A stretch of DNA of 64,000 nucleotides from an uncultured bacterium (lineage in GTDB: Bacteria; Actinomycetota; Actinomycetes; S36-B12; CAIYMF01), in the NCBI GenBank assembly GCA_903927265.1, contig CAIYMF010000312.1, positions 1 to 64,000 on the forward strand. Direction: 5' to 3'. Under the pieces are notes generated by a model. That model ran no database searches. It saw only the letters and a program-made list of their open reading frames with translations, and was not told the origin of the DNA. The position numbers and the translations under genes were made by a program. Below are positions 1-7,793 of the stretch, in pieces (the first letter of the stretch is position 1; each line of letters starts with the position of its first letter).

Positions 1-652
1 CAACTGAGGCGACTTCGTCGGCCGTGCCGAAACGGGCGAGCGGAGTCTGCGCGATGAGTGCGTCACCCTTTTGCGCGCGTAGATCGGTGGTCATCGGAGT
101 GTCGATGATGCCGGGGGAGACAGCGTTGACGCGCGTGCGGCTACCGAGTTCCCAGGTCAAGCCGCGGGTGAAGGCGAGCAGAGCACCCTTGGTCGCGGCG
201 TAGTGCCCGTGGCGGTTGCTTCCGCGGTGCCCGGCCACTGACGCCAGGTTCACAATGGCACTGTTTTCGGCCATGTGAGGGATCGCTGCGCGGGTGATGT
301 AGAAGACGCCGTCGAGGTTGACCGAGATGGCGCGATGCCACTGGTCGTTCGTCATCTCGGCGATGCTCTGCTCTGGGTAGATGCCAGCAGCGGGAACAAG
401 AAAGTCAATGGCGCCGAAGCGTTCGACGGCGAGAGCGATGAGTGCGTCGTTGCTATCGGAGGATGCGGCGTCGTGCTCAAAGAGCACCACCTTGCTCTGA
501 TCAAATCCGGCAGACCGTTCGGTGAGCGAGGGAAGGGAGACGTCCGCGAGCACCAGATTGGCTCCGGCCGCGGCAAATTGTGAAGCAATGGCATTGCCGA
601 TGGCTCCAGCAGCTCCGGTGAGTACGAGCGTCTTGCCTGAAAAGTCAGTCAT
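1..652 (-). CDS. SDR family NAD(P)-dependent oxidoreductase, C-terminus cut by window edge
   Basis: Classical short-chain dehydrogenase that probably oxidises or reduces an alcohol/ketone in the cytoplasm. Reading leftward from ATG at 652 gives an open frame to base 1 with the Rossmann glycine motif TGAAGAIG near the N-terminus, the NLASVAG serine strand, and the catalytic YAATK tetrad piece. Its remaining C-terminal part, normally about 35 residues, lies outside the window. It is divergent from the cyclase gene at 843 and shares a promoter region holding two TGGATCCA palindromes, so it is likely co-regulated with the GntR block. The substrate is unknown. Confidence 0.9.
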   Translation of the reverse strand, partial: MTDFSGKTLVLTGAAGAIGNAIASQFAAAGANLVLADVSLPSLTERSAGFDQSKVVLFEHDAASSDSNDALIALAVERFGAIDFLVPAAGIYPEQSIAEMTNDQWHRAISVNLDGVFYITRAAIPHMAENSAIVNLASVAGHRGSNRHGHYAATKGALLAFTRGLTWELGSRTRVNAVSPGIIDTPMTTDLRAQKGDALIAQTPLARFGTADEVASV

Positions 653-842
653 GAGTGCCCCCAAAAGTGGTCAATGGATCCAAAGATTACTTCTTTGATC
701 GTCGCGGATTGAGGATCCGTGGTCAAGACGTTCCGTTCAACCGGATTCAGGTAACGATTAAGTAACTGGACTGTCTGCGATGGATCCATCGCGAGTAGAT
801 TCGGGCCGATGGGTCAACCGCTGGGACGATGAAGGGAATGCC
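653..842. promoter_or_regulatory. Divergent promoter region with two TGGATCCA palindromes
   Basis: Region of 190 bp between the leftward SDR and the rightward cyclase. It contains TGGATCCA at 675-682 and a perfect 16-bp palindrome, GCGATGGATCCATCGC, at 777-792. The second lies 51 bp before the chosen cyclase start, where a repressor could block transcription. The same core recurs upstream of the E1 and hydrolase genes near 7543-7679. A GntR gene lies downstream in this block (3262-4020), so these are proposed to be its operators. I could not assign -35/-10 elements with confidence. Confidence 0.6.
777..792. promoter_or_regulatory. 16-bp perfect palindrome, candidate GntR operator
   Basis: GCGATGGATCCATCGC is identical to its reverse complement. 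It is one of six copies of the TGGATCCA core in the first 7.7 kb. FCD-type GntR regulators typically bind short palindromes of this size; binding by the local regulator is inferred. Confidence 0.55.
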
Positions 843-1805
843 ATGGCTGACAAAGCAGTGCCGCACCTCAGTGAGCTGCTCGCAAATGCCCCCTCGAACT
901 GGGGCAAGTGGGGTCCCGACGATGAGGTTGGGTCGCTGAACTACCTCGACAGCGGTGAAGTGCTGCGAGGTGTGAGTTCGGTGAAGTCTGGAAAGACATT
1001 TACTTTGCAGGTCCCGATGGGCCACCCCGATGGAGACCCCGTATGGCCCGGCCGTACCGGCGCCGTGCGTTACAACGTGATGGACAAGGGCCACTACCTC
1101 GGCGGCAAGGGTGTGAACTTCGCCGGTGGCCTTGAGTACGCCGACGACGTCATGATCATGTACTTGCAGGGATCAAGTCAGTACGACGCGCTTGGTCACA
1201 CCTGGTTCGGCGACAAGATCTACAACGGCTACGACGCAGCAACCACGACCGGTGGACTCGACAAGGCCAGCGTGTTCCCACTTGCTGAACGCGGCATTGT
1301 GGGTCGCGGAATCATGTTGGACATAGCCCGCTACCGCGGCAAGGACGTGCTGGGTAAGGGCGAAACCTTCGACCACAACGACTTGATGGCCGCTGCGAAG
1401 GCACAGGGAACTGAGATTCAGAAGCGCGATGTGTTGCTCGTTCGCACGGGCTGGATCGGCGCCTTCTACTCAACGCCGCACGAGGAGTTCTACGCGGACT
1501 TCGTCGAGCCCGGACTCACCTACTCGCCCGAACTCGTGCAGTGGTTCGCCGACATGGAGATTCCGAACCTGGTCACCGACACCATTGCGAACGAGGTCAC
1601 CACTGACCCCGTGAGCGGTGTCGTGCTTCCGTTGCACGCCGCGCTGATGAGCCGTCTGGGTGTCACGTTCACCGAGATCATCGCGCTGGACGAGTTGGCA
1701 GCCGACTGTGCCGAGGACAAGCAGTACACGTTCCTCTACACGGCCGCGCCGCTCAAGGTTGTTCGTGGCACAGGTGCTCCGGTCAACCCGATCGTCATCA
1801 AGTAA
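843..1805 (+). CDS. Cyclase family protein (PF04199 type), copy 1
   Basis: Metal-dependent hydrolase-like protein of 320 residues, in the family of kynurenine formamidase and isatin hydrolase, which open amide or lactone-like rings. The metal-binding stretch here reads GSSQYDALGHTW rather than the classical HxGTHxDxxxH, as in the longer subgroup of the family. The frame is open upstream to 780, but ATG 843 has GAAGGGA before it, whereas the upstream start would overlap the operator palindrome. First gene of a rightward unit with an SDR and a VOC protein. Three more cyclase-family genes lie in the window (21366, 48583, 56911). Specific substrate not deducible. Confidence 0.85.
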   Translation: MADKAVPHLSELLANAPSNWGKWGPDDEVGSLNYLDSGEVLRGVSSVKSGKTFTLQVPMGHPDGDPVWPGRTGAVRYNVMDKGHYLGGKGVNFAGGLEYADDVMIMYLQGSSQYDALGHTWFGDKIYNGYDAATTTGGLDKASVFPLAERGIVGRGIMLDIARYRGKDVLGKGETFDHNDLMAAAKAQGTEIQKRDVLLVRTGWIGAFYSTPHEEFYADFVEPGLTYSPELVQWFADMEIPNLVTDTIANEVTTDPVSGVVLPLHAALMSRLGVTFTEIIALDELAADCAEDKQYTFLYTAAPLKVVRGTGAPVNPIVIK

Positions 1806-1838
1806 GTCAGAACAAGCGACCTAGGAGGCTGACCGACT

Positions 1839-2588
1839 GTGAAGGTTTCAGCGATCACGGGAGGCGCGTCGGGTATCGGCTTCGCCTTCGCACAGGAATG
1901 GGTGTCGCAAGGTGGCCGAGTTGTGCTGCTCGACCTCAACGCTGAGGCTCTAGATCGGGCGGTCGAATCGCTCGGCGGACCGGGGGTTGCTCGAGGCGTC
2001 GTTACTGACGTCACGAGCAACCCCTCGGTCGTCGCCGCGTATGAGTCGATTGCGGCGAATGAGGGACGCCTTGATGTCGGAGTGAATTGCGCCGGTATCG
2101 CGCGTCCCGCACCATCTGCTGAACTGCAGGACGATGACTGGGTATCACTCGTTGACATCCACCTCAGCGGAACGATGCGGGCCTGTCGTGCCTCGTACCC
2201 GCTACTGAAGGCGTCGGGCAAGGGTGCGATTGTCAACATCTCGTCAGTGGCATCGCGCGTCGGCATGCCCAAGCGCGCCAGTTACTGCGCGTCGAAGGCC
2301 GGTATCGACGGACTCACCCGAGTACTTGCTGTCGAATGGGCGCCTGACGGCATTCGGGTAAACTCAGTGGCCCCCGGATACGTACTCACTGAGATGACGT
2401 CAATGAACATTGAGAAGGGATTCGTCAACCCCGATCCGATCATTGCGCGCACTCCGATGGGTCGGTTCGCGCAGCCCAGCGAGATTGCGTCAGTCATCAG
2501 CTTCCTCGCATCTGATGCGGCGTCGTATGTCACGGGGCATTCGCTCACCACCGACGGTGGCATGACCATCGACGGTAACTGGTACTGA
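1839..2588 (+). CDS. SDR family oxidoreductase
   Basis: Classical short-chain dehydrogenase of 249 residues. It shows the NAD(P)-binding TGGASGIG motif close to the N-terminus, the NNAG-equivalent NCAG, the catalytic serine strand ISSVAS and YCASK, and a C-terminal DGG typical of the family. GTG 1839 is preceded by a strong AGGAGG site. It sits 33 bp after the cyclase and 19 bp before the VOC gene, so the three are very likely one operon. Family assignment is firm; substrate is unknown. Confidence 0.93.
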   Translation: MKVSAITGGASGIGFAFAQEWVSQGGRVVLLDLNAEALDRAVESLGGPGVARGVVTDVTSNPSVVAAYESIAANEGRLDVGVNCAGIARPAPSAELQDDDWVSLVDIHLSGTMRACRASYPLLKASGKGAIVNISSVASRVGMPKRASYCASKAGIDGLTRVLAVEWAPDGIRVNSVAPGYVLTEMTSMNIEKGFVNPDPIIARTPMGRFAQPSEIASVISFLASDAASYVTGHSLTTDGGMTIDGNWY

Positions 2589-2607
2589 CCACTAGAGAGG
2601 ATCCATC

Positions 2608-3117
2608 GTGTTTGATCCCGATGCTTTGCCTGAATTCCTCAAGGGAATGTACCCCCGCCAGATTGGCATGCTCGTCCCCGACCTCGCGCTGGGTATTAAG
2701 CAGTGGACCGCGCTGACCGGCCGTGATGACTGGCGCGTCTATACCTACTCACCCGACTGGGTTCCTGAACTGAAGTACCGCGGTGAGCCAGGCGTTTTTT
2801 CTATGCGCCTTGCACTGTTGGGTTCTGAACCTCAGGTTGAACTCATTCAGCCACTCACCGGGCCCAGTCTGTATCACGAATGGATTGAGGAACACGGTTA
2901 CGGCCTGCACCACTTGGGCTTCTGGACCGATTCCATTGATGCCGTTCACGAACAGTGCGCAGCGGCGGGAATCGACATCGTGTTTGAGGGGCGCGGCTAC
3001 GGAGTCGACGGCGACGGTGGTTTTGCCTATCTCGACACTCTCGACACTCTCGGCATCATTCTGGAAGCCATTGAGGTGCCCAAGCAGCGTCGACCCAGTG
3101 AGCCGATCCCTACGTAA
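2608..3117 (+). CDS. VOC superfamily protein (glyoxalase-like)
   Basis: Vicinal-oxygen-chelate fold protein of 169 residues resembling methylmalonyl-CoA epimerase and ring-cleavage dioxygenase-like members (Glyoxalase_4 type). The first strand reads RQIGMLVPDL, with Gln where the metal-binding His is common; HHLGFW and LEAIE supply a plausible His and Glu further on. Starts at GTG 2608 after GAGAGGA, immediately behind the SDR. With a cyclase and SDR before it, a role in isomerising or cleaving an oxidised ring product is possible, but this is inference. Confidence 0.85.
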   Translation: MFDPDALPEFLKGMYPRQIGMLVPDLALGIKQWTALTGRDDWRVYTYSPDWVPELKYRGEPGVFSMRLALLGSEPQVELIQPLTGPSLYHEWIEEHGYGLHHLGFWTDSIDAVHEQCAAAGIDIVFEGRGYGVDGDGGFAYLDTLDTLGIILEAIEVPKQRRPSEPIPT

Positions 3118-3261
3118 AGTCCGCGCCGCGGTAACCAAGACAGAGCGGGTTCCCCCCGTCGTGCGCATGGACGGGATAGCCTCCAGATCGGGGGCGACTG
3201 AGTCTCACGGGAATGCTGGCGCCGCAGTGTGCGGTGGGGGATGACGGACCGGGAGCAGCGA

Positions 3262-4020
3262 ATGAGTGCAGAGTCGAGCAGTCTCGAGGCCTCGTCAGTG
3301 GCGAGCCAACGCATTGCCGCGCACATGCGTGGGGTGATTCTCTCGGGCGAACTTCCCCCCGGCGCCCGCATCAGGCAGGAAGACATCGCCTCTCAGTTGG
3401 GCTCAAGTCGCCTTCCTGTGCGTGAAGCATTGCGCATCCTTGAAGCCGAGGGCTTGGTCACGCTGAAGGCCAACAGCGGCGCCTGGGTGTCGAAAGTCGA
3501 TCTTCGCGAAGGTAAGGCGATCTACCTCCTGCGCGAGCGCGTTGAACCCTTGGTGCTAGCTGAAAGCATTCCGTATCTCACCGCGGCCGATCATGCCGAA
3601 CTCGACCGCATTCAAACTGAGATCGAGCATGTGCGCGACGTCGAGACGTTCCTGATTCTCGATCGTGAATTGCATCGACTGACCTACAGCGCGTGCCCTG
3701 TGGCGGTGCTTCAGTCAATGGCCGATCGATTCTGGAACATGACTCAGCACTATCGACGTGCCTTCTCAACGGTCACGGGCGGACAACGTCAGTGGGTCGT
3801 CAATGCCGAGCACCGACTGCTGATCGATGCCATCAAGCGACGCGATGTTGAGGCAGCCGAGCGGTTGATCGCCGGGCACATTCAACGAACCTGCCGCGAA
3901 CTTGAACAGCATCCGGAGATCTTTGCGCCAATCTCTGACGATGTGACGACGATTCCGATCGAGACAATCCTGACCCTCGCCTGGGAGGACTACCCCGAGG
4001 GTGAGCCCGATGGATTCTAG
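3262..4020 (+). CDS. GntR family transcriptional regulator, FCD type
   Basis: Regulator of 252 residues: an N-terminal GntR winged helix (residues about 10-80, including RIRQEDIASQLGSSRLPVREA and ILEAEGLVTL) followed by an all-helical FCD ligand-binding domain with the histidines and acidic residues expected for a metal-assisted acid sensor (EHRLLIDAIKRRDVEAA). ATG 3262 has GGGAG six bases upstream; an in-frame ATG at 3241 is possible but lacks a spaced ribosome site. It is the only GntR gene in the window and lies between two promoter regions carrying TGGATCCA palindromes, so it is the obvious candidate to bind them. FCD regulators usually sense small organic acids. Confidence 0.92.
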   Translation: MSAESSSLEASSVASQRIAAHMRGVILSGELPPGARIRQEDIASQLGSSRLPVREALRILEAEGLVTLKANSGAWVSKVDLREGKAIYLLRERVEPLVLAESIPYLTAADHAELDRIQTEIEHVRDVETFLILDRELHRLTYSACPVAVLQSMADRFWNMTQHYRRAFSTVTGGQRQWVVNAEHRLLIDAIKRRDVEAAERLIAGHIQRTCRELEQHPEIFAPISDDVTTIPIETILTLAWEDYPEGEPDGF

Positions 4021-4025
4021 GCGCG

Positions 4026-5267
4026 TTACGACGCGAGCAGAATCGGATGTTCGATTGCCCTGCTGAATGATTGCATCCACTCAGCGGCGATGACACCGTC
4101 GACGGGACGGTGATCGACAGACAATACGAAGCGCATCACTGACGCAATCTCCACGGCCTCGCCGTTGACGACAGGCTCTCGGGTGACCGCTCCCACCGCG
4201 AGGATGGCGGCCTGCGGTGGATTGATGATCGCCGCGAATTCCTCAACGCCAAACATGCCCAGGTTGGTGATGGTGATCGAGCCACCTGTCATGTCGTCGG
4301 GAAGTAGGTGACCTGACTTTGCGCGAGCAGCGAACGCCTGCACCGATGAGGCGATCTGAGTGAGGCCGAGAGTCTCAACCGACCGCAGCACGGGGGTGAC
4401 GAGCCCGCCGTCAATTGCGATGGCAACGGACAGGTCGACCGAGGAGAACTGTCGAATCTCGTCATCGCCCCAGACGACATTCATTGCGGGTACTTGCCGA
4501 TGTGCCCATGCCATGGCCTTGATGACGAAGTCGTTGATCGACACCTTGATGCCGCTGTGCTCATTGAGCTCGGCGCGCGCAGCGAGCAACGCGTCGACGC
4601 GGCAACTGCCGTGCAGGTAGAAGTGCGGAATCGTTTGCTTGCTTGATTGAAGGCGGGTTGCGATGATGCGCCGCATGCGCGTGTGAGGAACGTCAACGAA
4701 GGCTGCTGCAGTAGCCGCGGTGGTCACCACACTGGCGACGGACGCCGCCGGCGCTGCGGCGATAGCTGCCTCAACATCGCGGCGCACGATGCGGCCGCCA
4801 GGCCCGGTTCCGTTCAGTGACTCAACGCTGAGACCAGCGGTTTTGGCGAGTCGGCGGGCGAGAGGGCTGGCGAACACTCGGGCGCTGTGAACTGCTGGCA
4901 CAGCCGCAACTGCGACCGCAAGCGGCGGCGTGGTGGGTGCGGGCAGTGCTGGCGCGGCGGCCTCGGGTGCCGTGCCCGACGTCACACCTAATTCGACCAG
5001 CGCGGCCTCGATATCGCTGACCGTTTCACCGACTGCGGCGAGCAACGCGATGGGGTCACCTACCTCGACGTTGGTGCCCGCAGCAACAAGGGTGCGCACA
5101 AGTACGCCATCGGCGTCGGCGTCGACATCGGCCGCAGCCTTCTCAGTTTCGACCACAGCGAGTGTTTGACCCGCAGTGAACGAGGCGCCGGATTCAACCA
5201 GCCAACTCGACAGCAACGTGTCGCTTTCGTTCGCCGCAACGGCGGGCATGCGAAGCAATGTGGGCAC
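4026..5267 (-). CDS. 2-oxoacid dehydrogenase E2, dihydrolipoamide acyltransferase
   Basis: Core acyltransferase of a 2-oxoacid dehydrogenase complex, 413 residues, moving the acyl group from lipoate to CoA. Domain order: lipoyl domain 1-80 with the lipoylated Lys43 in ETEKAAADV; an Ala/Pro-rich linker about 98-126; the peripheral subunit-binding domain about 128-170 (ASPLARRLAKTAGL); and the catalytic domain from about 190 with the DHRPVDG motif at 385-391. GTG 5267 follows AAGGAG. It lies 28 bp behind the fused E1 gene and converges with the GntR gene, 5 bp away. No E3 gene is seen in the window, so lipoamide dehydrogenase must come from elsewhere. Confidence 0.94.
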   Translation of the reverse strand: MPTLLRMPAVAANESDTLLSSWLVESGASFTAGQTLAVVETEKAAADVDADADGVLVRTLVAAGTNVEVGDPIALLAAVGETVSDIEAALVELGVTSGTAPEAAAPALPAPTTPPLAVAVAAVPAVHSARVFASPLARRLAKTAGLSVESLNGTGPGGRIVRRDVEAAIAAAPAASVASVVTTAATAAAFVDVPHTRMRRIIATRLQSSKQTIPHFYLHGSCRVDALLAARAELNEHSGIKVSINDFVIKAMAWAHRQVPAMNVVWGDDEIRQFSSVDLSVAIAIDGGLVTPVLRSVETLGLTQIASSVQAFAARAKSGHLLPDDMTGGSITITNLGMFGVEEFAAIINPPQAAILAVGAVTREPVVNGEAVEIASVMRFVLSVDHRPVDGVIAAEWMQSFSRAIEHPILLAS

Positions 5268-5295
5268 GGCAGTAACTCCTTGTCGGCGTCGAGGA

Positions 5296-7476
5296 TTAGG
5301 ACGGAAGAATTTCGCGGATCTTCTTCGCGACTTCCTCGGACTTAGCGAAGGATGCACGTTCAAGCACCTTGCTAATGCTCGGCGAAGCCTCTCCACCAGT
5401 GACGCGCTGAATTGGCTGGTCAAGCCAGTCGAAGTAGCGGCGCTGGATTTCGTCGGCGAGCCACCCGCCATAGCCGGTACTGCGCGCACCTTGTTCAACG
5501 ATGAGCACGTTGTTGGTTTTGCGAATACTTTCGCCGATGGTGTCCCAGTCGACGCTGGCACGGTCGAGCCAACGCAGATCGATGACCTCGGCATCAACGC
5601 TGCCCAACGCCTCGACAGCGTCGAGAGACTCTTGCACCATCGACAGGTACGTCAAGATCGTCAGGTCAGAACCAGCGCGTCGAACGGCGGCCTTGCCAAT
5701 CGGAATCAAGTAGTCGAGGTCATCGACCGGCGCGGTACCCACTGCGTTGTAGAGGTCAACATGCTCGACGACGAGCACGGGATCGTTACAGAGCAGCGCG
5801 CTGTTCATCATGCCGACGTAGTCGAAGGGGTTCGAGGGAGCAGCGATGCGCCATCCAGCCGACGTTGCATAGATGCCCACCGGGTCCATCGAGTGCTGTG
5901 ATCCGTAGCCGGTTCCCATGGCGACCTTGCCTCGCAACACGAAGGGAACGTGACCCTGACCGCCGAACATGTGGCGCGCCTTTGCGATCTGGTTGAAGAC
6001 CTGATCGGCGGCGACCCACATGAAGTCGGAGTACATGAGCTCGACAATGGGGCGGAACCGGCCGTCAATGGCGATACCCCCGCCGAGGCCGACGAATGCG
6101 TTCTCGCTAATGGGCGTGCCCAGAACGCGGCCGGGGAATTCAGCAGCGAGTCCCTTAGTGGCGCCATTCGTGCCGCCGTTGAGTCGGTGAATGTCCTCAC
6201 CCATGATCATCACGCGGTCGTCGGTCGACATACGACGAGCAAATGTGTCGGCAATGACTTCCACGAACTTGCGCTCGTCGAGGGCGCCGCTGAAGGTTTC
6301 GAGTTCCTCGTAGCGCGCACCCGCGAATTCCGACAGATCACCGCGAACGCCGACATCAACGAAGCCGGGGTCGGGCCATTCGGACGGACGGATACGTCGC
6401 TGACCCGGCTTGCCCTCAGGATCATCTTCGAGTAGAACGTCGCCGATCGACGCCATCAATGTCTCGGCGTTGGCGATACTCGCGGTGATCTCTTCCTTGG
6501 TGAGAATGCCGCGTCGCGCGAGCTGCTCGCTCAGTTGCAGAAGCGGGTCGCGCTCGCGCCACTGTGCTTCTTCTTCCTTGGTGCGGTAGCCGAAGGCGCT
6601 GCCGGGGAACGGACCGTTTTGGTGGAAGTAGCGGTAGACCTCAGCTTCAATGATCGTGGGGCCGTTACCAGCGCGCATGTGTGCCAGGGCTTCTTGCGTT
6701 GCCAAGTGCACTGCGAGCGGGTTCATTCCGTCGACCTGCCAACTTGGGATGTTGAAGCCCAAGCCTCGAGCCGACAGTCGCGGTTCGTGTGTGGCCTCAT
6801 CGACTGTGGTCGAGACCGCGTAGCGGTTGTTCTCAATGAAGAAGCACAGCGGAACCTGCCAGGCGGCAGCGAGGTTCATTGTTTCGAGGACCGATCCGAT
6901 GTTGGTCGCGCCATCACCGAAGTACGTGATCGAGACATTGTCGGTGCCCGCATGCTTGTCGGCCCACGCAAAGCCCGCGGCCTGAGGAACGCCGCCTCCG
7001 ACGATGGCGTTGGTGCCCATCGCGCCGGCTTCCGCCCATTGCAAGTGCATCGAACCGCCTCGACCCTGGCAGTACCCGCGAGCCAAGCCGCAAATCTCGG
7101 CGAGGCTTCGAGTGAGTACCTCGACGATCTCTGGTGTCGCGTCGGCAGTGGGGTCGATGCCGTCGGGAGCCACGTAGGCAAGTGCCTTGGCGAGGAACTG
7201 GTGGTGGCCGCGGTGCGAGCCGTTGACCTGATCACCCGGGCGAAGGGTGATGATCGAACCGACCGCGCCACCTTCTTGGCCGACGCTCGAGTGGGCTGGC
7301 CCGTGTACCAATCCGGCCCCCGCCAGGGTCAGCACGTACTCCTCGAACACGCGTATCAACACCAGTTGGCCCAGCATCGCCTTGAGCAGCGCCGGATCGG
7401 CGGCATCCCAGTCAGCGTCAGTGGTACTCAGATGGATCCACGGTGAGGCGGGACTAAGCGGCTCGTGGTGGGTCAT
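5296..7476 (-). CDS. 2-oxoacid dehydrogenase E1, alpha and beta subunits fused
   Basis: Thiamine-diphosphate-dependent E1 that decarboxylates a 2-oxoacid and loads lipoate on E2, 726 residues. Residues about 30-360 match E1 alpha (HRGHHQFLAKALAY, CQGRGGSMHL, and the ThDP motif GDGATNIGSVLETMN...ENN). Residues about 400-726 match E1 beta (GEDIHRLNGG, TPISENAFVGLGGG). In most bacteria these are separate genes. ATG 7476 is preceded by GGAGG. One TGGATCCA copy (7433-7440) lies inside its first codons and three more lie upstream, indicating control by the local GntR regulator. Whether the substrate is a branched-chain, acetoin-like or other oxoacid cannot be told. Confidence 0.94.
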   Translation of the reverse strand: MTHHEPLSPASPWIHLSTTDADWDAADPALLKAMLGQLVLIRVFEEYVLTLAGAGLVHGPAHSSVGQEGGAVGSIITLRPGDQVNGSHRGHHQFLAKALAYVAPDGIDPTADATPEIVEVLTRSLAEICGLARGYCQGRGGSMHLQWAEAGAMGTNAIVGGGVPQAAGFAWADKHAGTDNVSITYFGDGATNIGSVLETMNLAAAWQVPLCFFIENNRYAVSTTVDEATHEPRLSARGLGFNIPSWQVDGMNPLAVHLATQEALAHMRAGNGPTIIEAEVYRYFHQNGPFPGSAFGYRTKEEEAQWRERDPLLQLSEQLARRGILTKEEITASIANAETLMASIGDVLLEDDPEGKPGQRRIRPSEWPDPGFVDVGVRGDLSEFAGARYEELETFSGALDERKFVEVIADTFARRMSTDDRVMIMGEDIHRLNGGTNGATKGLAAEFPGRVLGTPISENAFVGLGGGIAIDGRFRPIVELMYSDFMWVAADQVFNQIAKARHMFGGQGHVPFVLRGKVAMGTGYGSQHSMDPVGIYATSAGWRIAAPSNPFDYVGMMNSALLCNDPVLVVEHVDLYNAVGTAPVDDLDYLIPIGKAAVRRAGSDLTILTYLSMVQESLDAVEALGSVDAEVIDLRWLDRASVDWDTIGESIRKTNNVLIVEQGARSTGYGGWLADEIQRRYFDWLDQPIQRVTGGEASPSISKVLERASFAKSEEVAKKIREILPS
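7433..7440. promoter_or_regulatory. TGGATCCA core inside the E1 start region
   Basis: Sixth copy of the palindrome, about 37 bp inside the coding region of the fused E1 gene. Its flanks are not symmetric. It could be an auxiliary operator or coincidence. Confidence 0.35.
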
Positions 7477-7793
7477 GGGGACCTCCGAAGGGCGTTTTGT
7501 GGGGTCTTCTGTGTGATTCCTTATGGCAAGAGTACGGCCGAATGGATCCAACGAGGCCATCCCGTTATCCAATTGATACAGACATTTACCCGTATAAGGC
7601 TTGCCCGTGAGCCTCTCGGTGGCCCATTCTTCGGATACAGAGTGGTTCTCTGGATCCAGAGAGTGGTTCATTGGATCCAGTCAGCCGGTTCGCTTAATGG
7701 TTTGCCGTAACCAAGGGGGCCCGGGTAAAACCGGGACTTTTGCCAGTTTGACGCCGCAGACCCCTGCGGTCCACGAGAACAGGAGCCCTCCTA
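7477..7793. promoter_or_regulatory. Divergent promoter region with three TGGATCCA operators
   Basis: This 317-bp gap separates the leftward E1-E2 operon from the rightward hydrolase gene. It contains TGGATCCA at 7543-7550, 7651-7658 and 7672-7679. The middle copy sits in a perfect 16-bp palindrome, TCTCTGGATCCAGAGA (7647-7662). The last two are 21 bp apart centre to centre, two helical turns, which suits cooperative binding on one face. No convincing small gene is seen in the gap. Confidence 0.6.
7647..7662. promoter_or_regulatory. 16-bp perfect palindrome, candidate GntR operator
   Basis: TCTCTGGATCCAGAGA is fully self-complementary and shares the central TGGATCCA with the palindrome at 777-792, while the outer arms differ. 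The core is therefore what is conserved. Confidence 0.55.

Noticed and set aside
780-842. N-terminal extension of the first cyclase
   Set aside because: It would translate the GCGATGGATCCATCGC palindrome; ATG 843 has a proper ribosome site and matches the family start.
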